42,212 nucleotides of DNA from Fimenecus sp051881355 (GCA_051881355.1 JBJEPS010000076.1:1-42212); one strand, 5' to 3'; numbered from the stretch's first letter, positions 14,570-23,182 are shown. Notes: generated by a model not told the origin, from the letters alone. Translations and numbers: made by a program.

Positions 14570-15832
14570 ATGGGCATGACAATGACGCAAAAAATCCTTG
14601 CCGCCCACGCGGGGGTAGACCGCGTTTCGGCAGGGCAGTTGATTGAAGTGAATTTGGATTTGGTGATGGGCAATGATGTGACCTCGCCCGTCGCCATTCA
14701 CGAAATGGAAAGCAAGGGGTTTTCCTCGGTATTTGACAAAGACAAAATCGCGTTGGTGATGGACCACTTCACCCCCAACAAGGATATTAAATCTGCCGAA
14801 AACTGCAAACAGGTACGCACCTTTGCAAAGGAATACGGCATTAAAAATTTCTTCGATGTCGGCAAAATGGGCATTGAGCACGCGCTTCTTCCCGAACAGG
14901 GCATTGTGATTTCGGGCGACACCGTTATCGGCGCGGATTCGCACACCTGCACCTACGGCGCACTCGGCGCGTTTTCCACGGGCGTTGGCTCTACGGATAT
15001 GGCGGCGGGTATGATTTCGGGCAAGGCGTGGTTTAAAGTGCCTTCCGCACTCAAAATTGTCATTACGGGCAATTTCCAAAAGTATGTCAGCGGCAAAGAT
15101 GTGATTTTACACTTAATCGGCAAAATCGGCGTGGACGGCGCACGGTACCGCTCGCTGGAATTTACGGGCGACGGCATTAAAAATCTTTCAATGGACGACC
15201 GTTTCTGCATAGCCAATATGGCGATTGAATGCGGAGCGAAAAACGGTATTTTCCCTGTGGACGAAAAAACACTTGCCTATATGAAGGGCAGAACGGACAG
15301 AACCCCCGTCGTTTTCGAAGCGGACGCAGACGCCGAATATGATGAAGTTATTGAAATCAATTTAGACGAACTCAAGCCAACGGTTTCGTTCCCGCATTTG
15401 CCGGAGAATACCCACACGGTAGACGAGATTGACGAAATCAAGATTGACCAAGTGGTTATCGGCTCGTGCACCAACGGCAGAATTGAGGATATGCGTGCGG
15501 CGGCGTCCGTGTTAAAAGGCAGAAAAGTCGCAGACGGTGTGCGCTGTATCGTCATTCCCGCGACGCAGACCGTGTATATGCAGTGCATTGACGAGGGGCT
15601 TGCCAAAATTTTTGTCGAGGCGGGCGCGATTGTTTCCACCCCGACCTGCGGACCGTGTCTCGGTGGGCATATGGGTATTTTGGCGGCGGGTGAACGCGCC
15701 GTTTCCACCACCAACCGCAATTTCGTCGGGCGTATGGGGCACCCCACCAGTGAAGTGTACCTCGCGTCTCCCTTTGTGGCGGCGGCTTCCGCTGTGACGG
15801 GCAAAATTTCCTGCCCGTGCGAACTCGACTGA
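14570..15832 (+). CDS. leuC: 3-isopropylmalate dehydratase large subunit
   Basis: 4Fe-4S hydro-lyase subunit that isomerises 2- and 3-isopropylmalate in leucine synthesis, acting with LeuD. The 420-residue length places it in the HacA/LeuC type 2 family. The three cluster cysteines are Cys300 in SCTNGR and Cys360 and Cys363 in CGPCLGG. HTCTYGALGAFSTGVGSTD marks the aconitase fold. The ATG at 14570 has AAAGGAG 8 nt upstream. HacA-family enzymes can also be homoaconitase-like; the leucine role is favoured by the adjacent ilvN. The leuA and leuB genes are not in the window. Confidence 0.94.
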   Translation: MGMTMTQKILAAHAGVDRVSAGQLIEVNLDLVMGNDVTSPVAIHEMESKGFSSVFDKDKIALVMDHFTPNKDIKSAENCKQVRTFAKEYGIKNFFDVGKMGIEHALLPEQGIVISGDTVIGADSHTCTYGALGAFSTGVGSTDMAAGMISGKAWFKVPSALKIVITGNFQKYVSGKDVILHLIGKIGVDGARYRSLEFTGDGIKNLSMDDRFCIANMAIECGAKNGIFPVDEKTLAYMKGRTDRTPVVFEADADAEYDEVIEINLDELKPTVSFPHLPENTHTVDEIDEIKIDQVVIGSCTNGRIEDMRAAASVLKGRKVADGVRCIVIPATQTVYMQCIDEGLAKIFVEAGAIVSTPTCGPCLGGHMGILAAGERAVSTTNRNFVGRMGHPTSEVYLASPFVAAASAVTGKISCPCELD

Positions 15833-15849
15833 GAAAGGACGGCAACACA

Positions 15850-16329
15850 ATGAAAATTCAAGGCAAAGTACATAAATACGGTGACCATGTGGACACCGAT
15901 GTGATTATTCCTGCACGCTATCTCAACACCGCAAAGCCCGAAGAATTGGCGGCGCATTGTATGGAAGATATTGACAAGGAGTTTGTCAACAAGGTACATA
16001 CAGGCGATATTATGGTGGCAGGTGTCAACTTCGGCTGCGGCTCTTCGCGGGAGCATGCACCGATTGCGATTAAAGCGTCGGGCGTTTCGTGCGTGATTGC
16101 CAAAAACTTCGCGCGTATTTTCTACCGCAACGCGTTAAACATCGGTTTGCCGATTTTGGAGTGTCCCGAAGCGGGGGACGAAATCCAAAGCGGCGATGAG
16201 GTCGCGGTGGATTTTGACAGTGGCGTGATTACAAATCTCACAACCGGGAAATCCTATAAAGCGGAGCCGTTTCCGCCGTTTATTCAAAATATTATTCAAA
16301 AAGGCGGGCTGCTCGCATCGCTCAAATAA
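15850..16329 (+). CDS. leuD: 3-isopropylmalate dehydratase small subunit
   Basis: Swivelling-domain partner of LeuC. The 159 residues include DHVDTDVIIPARYL (12-25), the active-site loop FGCGSSREHAP (about 62-72) and FARIFYRNALNIGLP. It starts 17 nt after the leuC stop with AAAGGA upstream, and is the last gene of the galM transcript, closed by a strong terminator. Confidence 0.94.
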   Translation: MKIQGKVHKYGDHVDTDVIIPARYLNTAKPEELAAHCMEDIDKEFVNKVHTGDIMVAGVNFGCGSSREHAPIAIKASGVSCVIAKNFARIFYRNALNIGLPILECPEAGDEIQSGDEVAVDFDSGVITNLTTGKSYKAEPFPPFIQNIIQKGGLLASLK

Positions 16330-16336
16330 AAATCCG

Positions 16337-16376
16337 AAAATACCATTCGAGCGCGCGGTTTCGAATGGTATTTTTT
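16337..16376 (+). terminator. Intrinsic terminator of galM-ilvN-leuCD
   Basis: 14 bp stem AAAATACCATTCGA (16337-16350) / TCGAATGGTATTTT (16361-16374), loop GCGCGCGGTT, T run to 16376. Confidence 0.92.
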
Positions 16377-16469
16377 ACAAACGATTTTTGGTTTGTTCAC
16401 AACCTATTTGCAATTTCTCGATAAACTTTTAAATATAAACTCGCTTTATGCGGCGAAAGGGTGGTAGAA

Positions 16470-17162
16470 ATGCCAAACGAAAAAATTTTAGTGGTAGACG
16501 ACGACTCCAATATTTGTGAGCTCTTGCGGCTGTATCTTGAGAAAGAGGGCTATGCTGTCAAAATCGTTAACGACGGGGTGTCGGCGGTCAATGCCTTTAA
16601 GCAGGAAAGTCCCGATTTGATGATTCTCGACATCATGCTGCCGAAATTGGACGGCTGGCAGGTTTGCCGTGAGGTGCGTAAATTCTCAGACAAGCCGATT
16701 ATTATGTTGACCGCCAAGGGCGAGACCTTTGACAAGGTTTTGGGGTTGGAGCTCGGTGCAGACGACTATATGACCAAGCCGTTTGATACGAAAGAAATGG
16801 TTGCTCGCATCAAGGCGGTTTTACGCCGCACGGGCGCCGCGGCTGCCGCCGATGCCGTAAAAGAAGTCAATTTTGAAAATCTGTCGGTGAATTTGACCAA
16901 TTATGAAATGAAGGTCAAGGGCGTGCCGGTGGATACCCCACCCAAAGAGCTGGAGCTCATTTATCATCTTGCCTCCAACCCGAACCGCGTGTTTACGCGC
17001 GACCAGTTGCTGGACGAGGTTTGGGGCTTTGATTATTACGGCGATTCGCGTACGGTCGATGTGCATGTCAAACGCTTGCGTGAAAAATTAGAGGGCGTTT
17101 CCGACAAATGGGAGCTGAAAACCGTTTGGGGCGTCGGCTATAAATTTGAAACGAAGGAATAA
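16470..17162 (+). CDS. OmpR/PhoB-family response regulator
   Basis: Transcription factor phosphorylated by the kinase encoded 6 nt downstream. The 230 residues contain a receiver domain (about 3-118) with the acidic pair Asp10/Asp11, phospho-acceptor Asp54 in LMILDIMLPKLDGW, Thr81 and Lys103 (DDYMTKPF). A winged-helix Trans_reg_C domain (about 130-228) follows, with TRDQLLDEVWGFDYYGDSRTV. ATG 16470 is chosen; a GTG 9 nt upstream lies inside the likely SD GGGTGG. The RR-HK-HtrA gene order recalls the envelope-stress or WalRK-type loci of Firmicutes. A PhoP-box-like repeat before htrA is a plausible target. Confidence 0.93.
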   Translation: MPNEKILVVDDDSNICELLRLYLEKEGYAVKIVNDGVSAVNAFKQESPDLMILDIMLPKLDGWQVCREVRKFSDKPIIMLTAKGETFDKVLGLELGADDYMTKPFDTKEMVARIKAVLRRTGAAAAADAVKEVNFENLSVNLTNYEMKVKGVPVDTPPKELELIYHLASNPNRVFTRDQLLDEVWGFDYYGDSRTVDVHVKRLREKLEGVSDKWELKTVWGVGYKFETKE

Positions 17163-17168
17163 AAAGCG

Positions 17169-18698
17169 ATGCGAGAGAGCAAGCTGAAAACGCTGGCAAA
17201 ACGCGCCGTGCACAAATTCAGTCACCAGTCGCTGTTTGTGAAATATTTTACTGTATTCAGTCTAACGGTGTTTACCTGTTTTTTGGTTTTAGGGTTGACG
17301 CTCGGCGTATTTGTTATCAATTACTGGACAAATCAAAAAACCGTTTTGCTGAAAGAAAACGCCCGAACCGTAGCAACCTCCACCGCAGAGGTGCTCGGCT
17401 CTTGGCTGCGGGACAATCCACAGGGCTCTGTGGTATTTATTTGCAACAATTTGACGACGGTTTCCGAAGCAATTGACGCAGATGTGTTTATGTGCGATCC
17501 GAACGGCAAGGTGATTTTGTGTAAGGAGCTTTTATCCAATGACTATGAAATTGCCGGAAACGGGCAATGCAGTATCCATGATACCTACCAAATTCCGCAG
17601 GAGATTTTGGAAAAAGTCTCGGACAATGGATATTACGAGCGCGGCAAATTAGGAGATATGTTTGATACAACGCATTTGATTGCGGCGCAGCGCGTAAAGG
17701 TGAATGGGCAGATTGCAGGCTATATATTTGCCGTCGAGCCGATTAGTATGAGCTTTAAAGGCTACGTGCTGGATATCATACGTATGTTCCTGTTTGCATC
17801 GCTAATGGCGCTTGCCATCGGGTTTATCATTATTTATCTGTTCACGGTGAACTTAATTCGTCCTTTAAAGGAAATGTCTAAGGCGACGAAGGCTTATGCA
17901 ACAGGCGATTTCAGTCCGCGTGTGACGGTCAGCGGCAGTGACGAGTTAGCAGAGCTTACTTCGGCGTTTAACCGTATGGCAAGCTCGCTTGCCACACAGG
18001 AAAGCTCCCGCCGCAATTTTGTCGCCAACGTTTCACACGAATTAAAAACCCCGATGACGACCATCGGCGGCTTTATCGACGGCATTTTGGACGGCACGAT
18101 TCCACCGGAAAAGGAGAAGCACTATTTAGAAATTGTGTCGAGTGAGACCAAACGGCTTTCGCGGTTGGTGACAGCAATGCTGAATATGTCCAAAATTGAA
18201 GCGGGCGAGCTGCGTTTGCAGCCGAAAGCCTTTGACTTGTGTCAGGAAATTTTCAATACAATGCTCAATTTTGAACAACTGATTGAGAAAAAGCATATTG
18301 ACATTCAGGGCTTAGACGCGCTTGCACCCACCGTGATTCATGCAGACCGCGATATGCTGCATCAGGTTATTTATAATTTGGTAGACAATGCCGTGAAATT
18401 TACGGAGAACGGCGTGATTTTTGTAAGCGTGCGGCAAGACGCACAAAATACGACCGTAGCCATTCGCAATACCGGTACCTCCGGCATTTCTTCAGAGGAG
18501 TTGTCGCGCATATTCGAGCGGTTTTACAAGGTGGATAAATCCCGCAGTTATGATACCAAAGGTGCGGGCTTAGGCTTATACATTTGCAAAACCATTATTG
18601 AGATGCACGGCGGTACGATTCAGGCGCGCAGCGACGGCAATGATTTTGTGGAATTTTCGTTTACCATTCCAAACGAGCAGCCGATGCCCGAATCTTGA
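17169..18698 (+). CDS. Membrane sensor histidine kinase
   Basis: The 509-residue kinase has TM1 at about 25-52, an extracytoplasmic sensor of about 150 residues, TM2 at about 203-228, and HAMP at about 228-280. HisKA follows, with phospho-acceptor His290 in NVSHELKTPMTTIGGF. HATPase_c has NLVDNAVKFTENG (N box), the F box FERFYKVDKSRS and GAGLGLYICKTIIEMHGG (G boxes). The sensor region has no PAS domain between HAMP and HisKA, unlike WalK, and no recognisable ligand site. It is cotranscribed with the response regulator and is followed by htrA, suggesting surveillance of envelope or secreted-protein state (inference). Confidence 0.94.
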   Translation: MRESKLKTLAKRAVHKFSHQSLFVKYFTVFSLTVFTCFLVLGLTLGVFVINYWTNQKTVLLKENARTVATSTAEVLGSWLRDNPQGSVVFICNNLTTVSEAIDADVFMCDPNGKVILCKELLSNDYEIAGNGQCSIHDTYQIPQEILEKVSDNGYYERGKLGDMFDTTHLIAAQRVKVNGQIAGYIFAVEPISMSFKGYVLDIIRMFLFASLMALAIGFIIIYLFTVNLIRPLKEMSKATKAYATGDFSPRVTVSGSDELAELTSAFNRMASSLATQESSRRNFVANVSHELKTPMTTIGGFIDGILDGTIPPEKEKHYLEIVSSETKRLSRLVTAMLNMSKIEAGELRLQPKAFDLCQEIFNTMLNFEQLIEKKHIDIQGLDALAPTVIHADRDMLHQVIYNLVDNAVKFTENGVIFVSVRQDAQNTTVAIRNTGTSGISSEELSRIFERFYKVDKSRSYDTKGAGLGLYICKTIIEMHGGTIQARSDGNDFVEFSFTIPNEQPMPES

Positions 18699-18733
18699 TT
18701 TCTTTACAATTTTTTCAAAAAACTTCAAGTACC

Positions 18734-18751
18734 GTTAATATCCAGTTAACA
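18734..18751 (+). promoter_or_regulatory. Direct repeat, probable response-regulator box upstream of htrA
   Basis: GTTAATA at 18734-18740, 4 bp gap, GTTAACA at 18745-18751: two heptamers exactly 11 bp apart, on the same face of the helix. This matches the tandem TTAACA-type spacing known for PhoP-type OmpR-family regulators. The second half overlaps the -35 of the htrA promoter. Confidence 0.55.
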
Positions 18752-18775
18752 AGCGTTTTTTATGATGAGTATAAA
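18746..18775 (+). promoter_or_regulatory. Promoter of htrA
   Basis: TTAACA at 18746-18751, 18 bp spacer, TATAAA at 18770-18775. The htrA SD GGAGGG is at 18788-18793. Confidence 0.6.
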
Positions 18776-18801
18776 GATAATTCGTACGGAGGGCGTTCTT
18801 G

Positions 18802-20328
18802 ATGAACGAAGAATTTGATAGACAGCCATTTGCTGATTCGACAGCGCAAAATACCGCCGAACAGTCGGGCACGCAGGCACCGCCCGTAAACGGTGCACAG
18901 TATACAGAAAACGGTGCACAGCCGAATTACGGCTATCCGTATTCCAATACAACGCAGTATTCCCCAAATGCACAGCAACCGTCTTATGCGAATAGCTATT
19001 ACCGCAGCGGTCCCATGGGGCAGAACGGTGCAAATCCGAATTATGTGTATTACGGTACGCCGCAGTCGCAAAAAGAGAAAAAGAAAATCGACCCGAACGG
19101 CTCCAAGCACAAGAAAAAAGGGTTGGCAGTTTTCTTTGCAGTCGTTGCCGTCTGTTTAGTCGGTGCGGTGGTTGCTGCAGCGATTGCGTTCTCTAAAGAC
19201 GGAAGCACGCCGCAGAAAATCGGTGCGGAAAATGCACCGTCTGCAATCATTCAGGAAACCCCGACAGCTTCGTCTACCGGTACGAACGGTGAACTGACCG
19301 CAAAAGGCGTGTACGAAAAGGTCAAGGAAAGCTCTGTTGGTATTTTGGTATACAGCAGCAGCGCATACAGCAATACCGCGCTTGCGGGCGAGGGTTCAGG
19401 TGTGATTATCGGCGAAGACCCGACCGGCACATATACCTATATTGTAACTTGTGCGCATGTGATTAACGACGGCGGCACGGTAAAAGTGCAGCTATATGAC
19501 GAAACACAATACGATGCAACCGTAGTCGGATATGATTCGAGAACGGATATCGGCGTTTTGCGCATTCGCGCAACCGGGCTTTCAGCGGCAGAACTCGGCG
19601 ATTCCGATAGCCTTTCCGTCGGTGAAACAGTATATGCTATCGGCAACCCCGGCGGCGTGGCGTTTGCAGGCTCGTTTACCAACGGTATCGTTTCAGCAAT
19701 TTCCCGTCCCGTAGACAGTGAAATCGGTTATAAAATGCTTTGTATTCAGCATACTGCGGCAATTAACCCCGGGAACTCCGGCGGCGCGCTGGTCAATGCG
19801 TACGGGCAGGTCATCGGCATCAATTCGTCTAAAATTGCCAGTACGGAATATGAGGGGATGGGCTTTGCCGTACCGAGTACGACCGTCAAAGAGGTCTTCG
19901 ATGAAATCGTGCAAAACGGCTATGTCACCAACCGCGCTAAGCTGGGAATTAACTACTTTCCGGCTTCCTCAAACCAAATGTACAGTATGATTGTGGGGGC
20001 AAACCATCTGCCCTCCGGTACGCTGGTGATTCAGTCGATTAACACCGACAGCGCGTTGGTCAACACAGACGTACAGCCCGGGGATATGATTATTAAAGCG
20101 AACGGGCTGGAACTGGACAGTTCCGACTTGTTAGCGGACATGATTGAGGATGCCTCGGTTGGGGACGAAATCACCTTAACAATTTGCCGAGTTGATACCA
20201 AAAATAACTATTCTGTTTCTGAATTTGAGGTCACGGTTCGGTTGGTGGAGGACAAGGGAAGCAGTTCGGAAGTGACCACCCAAAGCAGTTATTATAATCC
20301 GTTCGGCGCATACGGCTACGGCAACTAA
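18802..20328 (+). CDS. Membrane-anchored HtrA/DegP-type serine protease (S1C) with PDZ domain
   Basis: Surface quality-control protease degrading misfolded exported proteins. Of 508 residues, about 1-105 are a cytoplasmic low-complexity tail rich in Asn, Gln, Pro and Tyr, followed by a Lys-rich patch. One TM lies at about 107-130, then a trypsin-like domain with the triad His219 (TCAHV), Asp249 (SRTDIGVL) and Ser326 (GNSGGAL), and a C-terminal PDZ at about 385-490. The ATG at 18802 has GGAGGG 8 nt upstream. It lies 100 bp after the two-component genes, with its own promoter carrying a PhoP-box-like repeat. The long N-terminal tail is variable in the family. Confidence 0.94.
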   Translation: MNEEFDRQPFADSTAQNTAEQSGTQAPPVNGAQYTENGAQPNYGYPYSNTTQYSPNAQQPSYANSYYRSGPMGQNGANPNYVYYGTPQSQKEKKKIDPNGSKHKKKGLAVFFAVVAVCLVGAVVAAAIAFSKDGSTPQKIGAENAPSAIIQETPTASSTGTNGELTAKGVYEKVKESSVGILVYSSSAYSNTALAGEGSGVIIGEDPTGTYTYIVTCAHVINDGGTVKVQLYDETQYDATVVGYDSRTDIGVLRIRATGLSAAELGDSDSLSVGETVYAIGNPGGVAFAGSFTNGIVSAISRPVDSEIGYKMLCIQHTAAINPGNSGGALVNAYGQVIGINSSKIASTEYEGMGFAVPSTTVKEVFDEIVQNGYVTNRAKLGINYFPASSNQMYSMIVGANHLPSGTLVIQSINTDSALVNTDVQPGDMIIKANGLELDSSDLLADMIEDASVGDEITLTICRVDTKNNYSVSEFEVTVRLVEDKGSSSEVTTQSSYYNPFGAYGYGN

Positions 20329-20452
20329 TAAGTTGCCGCAAGCGGGGTGTAAAGGCCTTTGCATCTGCGCAGAAAGGATATTTATCATATAAAAAAGTGG
20401 AGCGTTGGCATATTTTGTCGGCGCTTCGTCAATTTTCATGAAAAGAACGGCA

Positions 20453-20481
20453 TTGATTTTCCGCGTGTTTCGTATTATGAT
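20453..20481 (+). promoter_or_regulatory. Sigma-A promoter of the flavin-reductase-like gene
   Basis: TTGATT at 20453-20458, 17 bp spacer, TATGAT at 20476-20481; ATG follows at 20513 with AGGAGTGA upstream. The rest of 20329-20450 has small hairpins (for example GGCAAC-TAATAA-GTTGCC spanning the htrA stop) but no U tract and no gene. Confidence 0.75.
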
Positions 20482-20512
20482 AATACAAGAATTTTTGAAT
20501 AGGAGTGACAGT

Positions 20513-21013
20513 ATGTTTTATGAAAGTTCAATGCGGGAATTAAAGGAATCCCCTGTTAAAATGATTGCAGATGATTGGGCGCTGCTCACGGCGGGCACCG
20601 AGGAAGATTTTAACACGATGACCGTCAGTTGGGGCGGGGTAGGCGAGCTTTGGAGTCGCGATGTGGTGTTTGTGTTTGTGCGCCCCCAGCGCTACACATA
20701 CGAGTTTATGGAAAAATACGACCGTTTTACTTTAAGCTTCTTCGGCGGAGAACAGAAAAAAGCACTCGGTATTTGCGGCGCAAAATCCGGCAGAGAGATA
20801 GACAAGTGCAAGGAAACGGGGCTTGTTCCCGCCGACGCCTTCGGCGGCGTGACTTTTGAACAGGCGAAAACCGTTTTGGTCTGTAAAAAAATCGCGTTTC
20901 AGGATATTGACCCTGCGGGGTTTTTGGACAGTTCTATTATGGATACCTACGCGCTGAAAGACTTCCACAGAATGTATGTCGGCGCGGTGGAAAAAGTGCT
21001 GATTTCGGAATAA
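20513..21013 (+). CDS. Flavin reductase-like (FMN-binding split barrel) protein
   Basis: The 166-residue protein has the flavoredoxin / flavin-reductase-like shape. It contains DWALLTAGTEEDFNTMTVSWGG (residue range about 20-41), where the N-T-M-T-V-S-WG segment binds FMN phosphate, then the RDVVFVFVRPQRYTYEFME strand-helix. GGEQKKALGICGAKSGREIDK follows and is typical of small clostridial members. It probably reduces or carries FMN in the cytosol using NAD(P)H or a ferredoxin-type donor; the substrate is unknown. It is transcribed alone. Confidence 0.85.
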   Translation: MFYESSMRELKESPVKMIADDWALLTAGTEEDFNTMTVSWGGVGELWSRDVVFVFVRPQRYTYEFMEKYDRFTLSFFGGEQKKALGICGAKSGREIDKCKETGLVPADAFGGVTFEQAKTVLVCKKIAFQDIDPAGFLDSSIMDTYALKDFHRMYVGAVEKVLISE

Positions 21014-21077
21014 ATCCGTGTAAAATCGCATATTCCAAAGTTTTTTCAAAATATTTTGATTTTTTTGCAAAAAACAC

Positions 21078-21106
21078 TTGCATTCCTTCGGAAACTGTGA
21101 TATACT
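21078..21106 (+). promoter_or_regulatory. Promoter of the isolated 5S rRNA gene
   Basis: TTGCAT at 21078-21083, 17 bp spacer, TATACT at 21101-21106, about 45 bp before the mature 5' end. This shows that the 5S gene is independently transcribed. Confidence 0.8.
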
Positions 21107-21150
21107 CTATCTCGCACTTGAGAGATATGTGCAAAACACAGTTTCTCAAA

Positions 21151-21268
<118 letters not shown>

Positions 21269-21277
21269 TCTTGAAAG

Positions 21278-21306
21278 TAGTTCCCCAATAGGGGGGCTAT
21301 TTTTTT
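21278..21306 (+). terminator. Intrinsic terminator of 5S rRNA
   Basis: Nine-pair stem TAGTTCCCC (21278-21286) / GGGGGGCTA (21291-21299, two G-U pairs), AATA loop, then seven T. Confidence 0.88.
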
Positions 21307-21324
21307 GTCCTTTTTCTGTATACA

Positions 21325-21356
21325 AAAAACTGCCCGCACAGCGTACTGTGCGGGCA
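21325..21356 (-). terminator. Intrinsic terminator of the DUF4364 gene
   Basis: Perfect stem TGCCCGCACAG (21331-21341) / CTGTGCGGGCA (21346-21356), CGTA loop; leftward it runs into six T (complement of A 21325-21330). It converges with the 5S terminator. Confidence 0.9.
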
Positions 21357-21365
21357 ATTTTGCAA

Positions 21366-21929
21366 TTAGATAGTCAGGGCGGTAATAATGCTGGAATAGA
21401 GCTTTACGGGGTCTTCGAGAAAATTATTTTTGACAATTTCCAACTGTAAGCTGTCTGCCACAAATACGGTCAGGCGCATCAGCGCATCGCCCTCGTCGCC
21501 CAAAATAAAGGTAACATTGTAGCCGCCGTCAGGCAGTTTTTCCGTTAGAATTTTGTTTTCTCGCTTGTTTTGCGCTAAGGTGAAAAACTTAATCGCTGCA
21601 TTGACGGCTTTTTCCCGCACGGTTTTCGGCAAGGTGGTCTCCAATAACTCTGCCGAGTTTCTGCCACGGTCGGTTACGGTCAAAATTTCCTCACCGTCCA
21701 CAATATCGCGGTCAATATTGCCGCTTTTTAACAGCTCGGCAATCGCCTCGTTGACTTCAAAGAAATTTGCAAGCCCGTCGTTTAAAATCGCGTCCACCAC
21801 TAAAGCTTTCGGCGCGGGTTTGTCTAATGCTTTTAAAAGATAACAAACTAAAAGCCGAATTTCATTGCGGTTGCGAAGTCCGCCGAGTTCAATGCCTGCG
21901 TCAAACGCATCAAATTTATCAAATTCCAT
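21366..21929 (-). CDS. DUF4364 family protein (winged-helix-like)
   Basis: The 187 residues start with a DAFDAGIELGGLRNRNEIRLLVCYLLKALD segment (about 7-36), then a helix-turn-helix-like ANFFEVNEAIAELLKSGNI and a beta-wing-like LTVTDRGRNSAELLETTLP. That is the pattern of DUF4364, a PadR/winged-helix-like family limited to Clostridia. The C-terminal half is a beta-rich ligand-domain-like region. The function of the family is not known to me; DNA binding is an inference. It has its own promoter, although it lies directly downstream of alr on the same strand. Confidence 0.85.
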   Translation of the reverse strand: MEFDKFDAFDAGIELGGLRNRNEIRLLVCYLLKALDKPAPKALVVDAILNDGLANFFEVNEAIAELLKSGNIDRDIVDGEEILTVTDRGRNSAELLETTLPKTVREKAVNAAIKFFTLAQNKRENKILTEKLPDGGYNVTFILGDEGDALMRLTVFVADSLQLEIVKNNFLEDPVKLYSSIITALTI

Positions 21930-21967
21930 TTTTAAAACTCCGTTTCCGTCGGTTGTGCCTACTATGT

Positions 21968-21996
21968 ATTGTAGCGGAAAACGGCTATGTTGTCAA
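21968..21996 (-). promoter_or_regulatory. Promoter of the DUF4364 gene, overlapping the alr stop codon
   Basis: Reading leftward: TTGACA (complement of 21991-21996), 17 bp spacer, TACAAT (complement of 21968-21973). The -35 shares bases with the alr TGA stop at 21993-21995. Confidence 0.8.
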
Positions 21997-23159
21997 ATCA
22001 ACGACTCGCGAATTTCCTGCACTTTTCCGTTTCGGATATATACGCGCGGTACACGCTTGTTGATACCGCAACAAAATTCATAGTTGAAGCTGTATGCGTT
22101 GTCGGCGACTTCCTCAACGGTAATGCGTTTGTCACCGTCCGTGCCGACCAAAGTGACCTCGTCGCCTTGTCTGACATTCGGAATATCGGTGACATCGACC
22201 ATAAATTGGTCCATGCACACTCTGCCGACAATCGGCGCATACTGCCCGTGAATTAACACCTTACCTTTATTCGAAAGCGCGCGCGGATAGCCGTCGCCGT
22301 AGCCGACCGGCACGGTGGCAATGACGGTTTTTTCTTTATCCGTTGTATAGGTCGAGCCGTAACTGACGGTAAAGCCCTTACCGACGGTTTTTACGAATGC
22401 CACATGGCTTTTTAACTGTAAAGCAGGGTGCAGTTCCAAATTCGCCTTGTTGACTTCTTCGGACGGGTACAGACCGTAGGTCATAATGCCGCTTCGGGTC
22501 ATATTCAAGAAATTATCGGAAAACTCAATGATACCCGCGCTGTTGCACATATGTTTTATCGGAATGTTGACGCCGCGCGCATCAAGTTTTTGTACAAAAT
22601 CCAAGTATTTTTCCTTTTGACGGTTACACGAGGTTTTGTCTGCCTCGTCCGCACACGCAAAATGTGTGAAAATGCCGTCAATTCGGAGATTCGGCAGGGC
22701 GGCGATTTTTGCAATCTCCGCAAGGCTTTCTTCAGTCGGCTGCATACCGATTCTGCCCATGCCCGTGTCGAGCTTAATATGAATTTTGACAGTTTTGGAA
22801 AGGGAAACCGCCTTTTCAGACAGTGCTTTCGCGGTTTCGTACTGAAATACCGCGTGCATAATGTCGTTTTCAATCAACATTTCATAATCAGCAGGAAACA
22901 CATAGCCCAAAATCAAAATGGGATTTTCTATACCTGCACGGCGCAGTTGTACCGCCTCTTGCACGGTGGCGACGCCGAATGCGTAAGTTCCGATTTCATT
23001 TAATGCCTTTGCCACGGGCTCAGCGCCGTGTCCGTATGCATCGGTTTTAATAATTGCCATCATTTTGGTATCTTTGCCGACTTTATCCATTGCGTTTTGA
23101 ATGTTTTGGCAAATCGCGTCTAAATTTACTTCGGCATAGACGCGGGCGGGGAGTTCCAT
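21993..23159 (-). CDS. alr: Alanine racemase
   Basis: PLP enzyme interconverting L- and D-alanine in the cytosol. The 388 residues have the TIM-barrel/beta-domain architecture: the PLP lysine Lys38 in AIIKTDAYGHGA, HIKLDTGMGRIG, the second catalytic Tyr in SYGSTY (about 265), and the C-terminal CMDQFMVDVT. The ATG at 23159 (AAGGT 8 nt upstream) is preferred over the ATG at 23186, which overlaps the pxpA stop but has no SD. Last gene of the D-amino acid / 5-oxoproline operon. Its product D-Ala is the amino donor for Dat, encoded at the other end of the operon. Confidence 0.95.
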   Translation of the reverse strand: MELPARVYAEVNLDAICQNIQNAMDKVGKDTKMMAIIKTDAYGHGAEPVAKALNEIGTYAFGVATVQEAVQLRRAGIENPILILGYVFPADYEMLIENDIMHAVFQYETAKALSEKAVSLSKTVKIHIKLDTGMGRIGMQPTEESLAEIAKIAALPNLRIDGIFTHFACADEADKTSCNRQKEKYLDFVQKLDARGVNIPIKHMCNSAGIIEFSDNFLNMTRSGIMTYGLYPSEEVNKANLELHPALQLKSHVAFVKTVGKGFTVSYGSTYTTDKEKTVIATVPVGYGDGYPRALSNKGKVLIHGQYAPIVGRVCMDQFMVDVTDIPNVRQGDEVTLVGTDGDKRITVEEVADNAYSFNYEFCCGINKRVPRVYIRNGKVQEIRESLI

Positions 23160-23182
23160 ATACAGACCTTCTTTATCTAAAA

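Noticed and set aside
15277..16056. Leftward open frame of 259 codons across leuC/leuD
   Set aside because: Antisense to two well-conserved genes, no ribosome binding site, serine/threonine-rich shadow composition.
14570..16329. Homoaconitase or aconitase instead of LeuCD
   Set aside because: Subunit lengths and motifs fit HacA-type LeuC/LeuD and the genes follow ilvN; lysine-pathway genes are absent.
20329..20450. Structured RNA or riboswitch after htrA
   Set aside because: Only short hairpins without a conserved core or terminator were found, and the next gene has its own promoter downstream of them.
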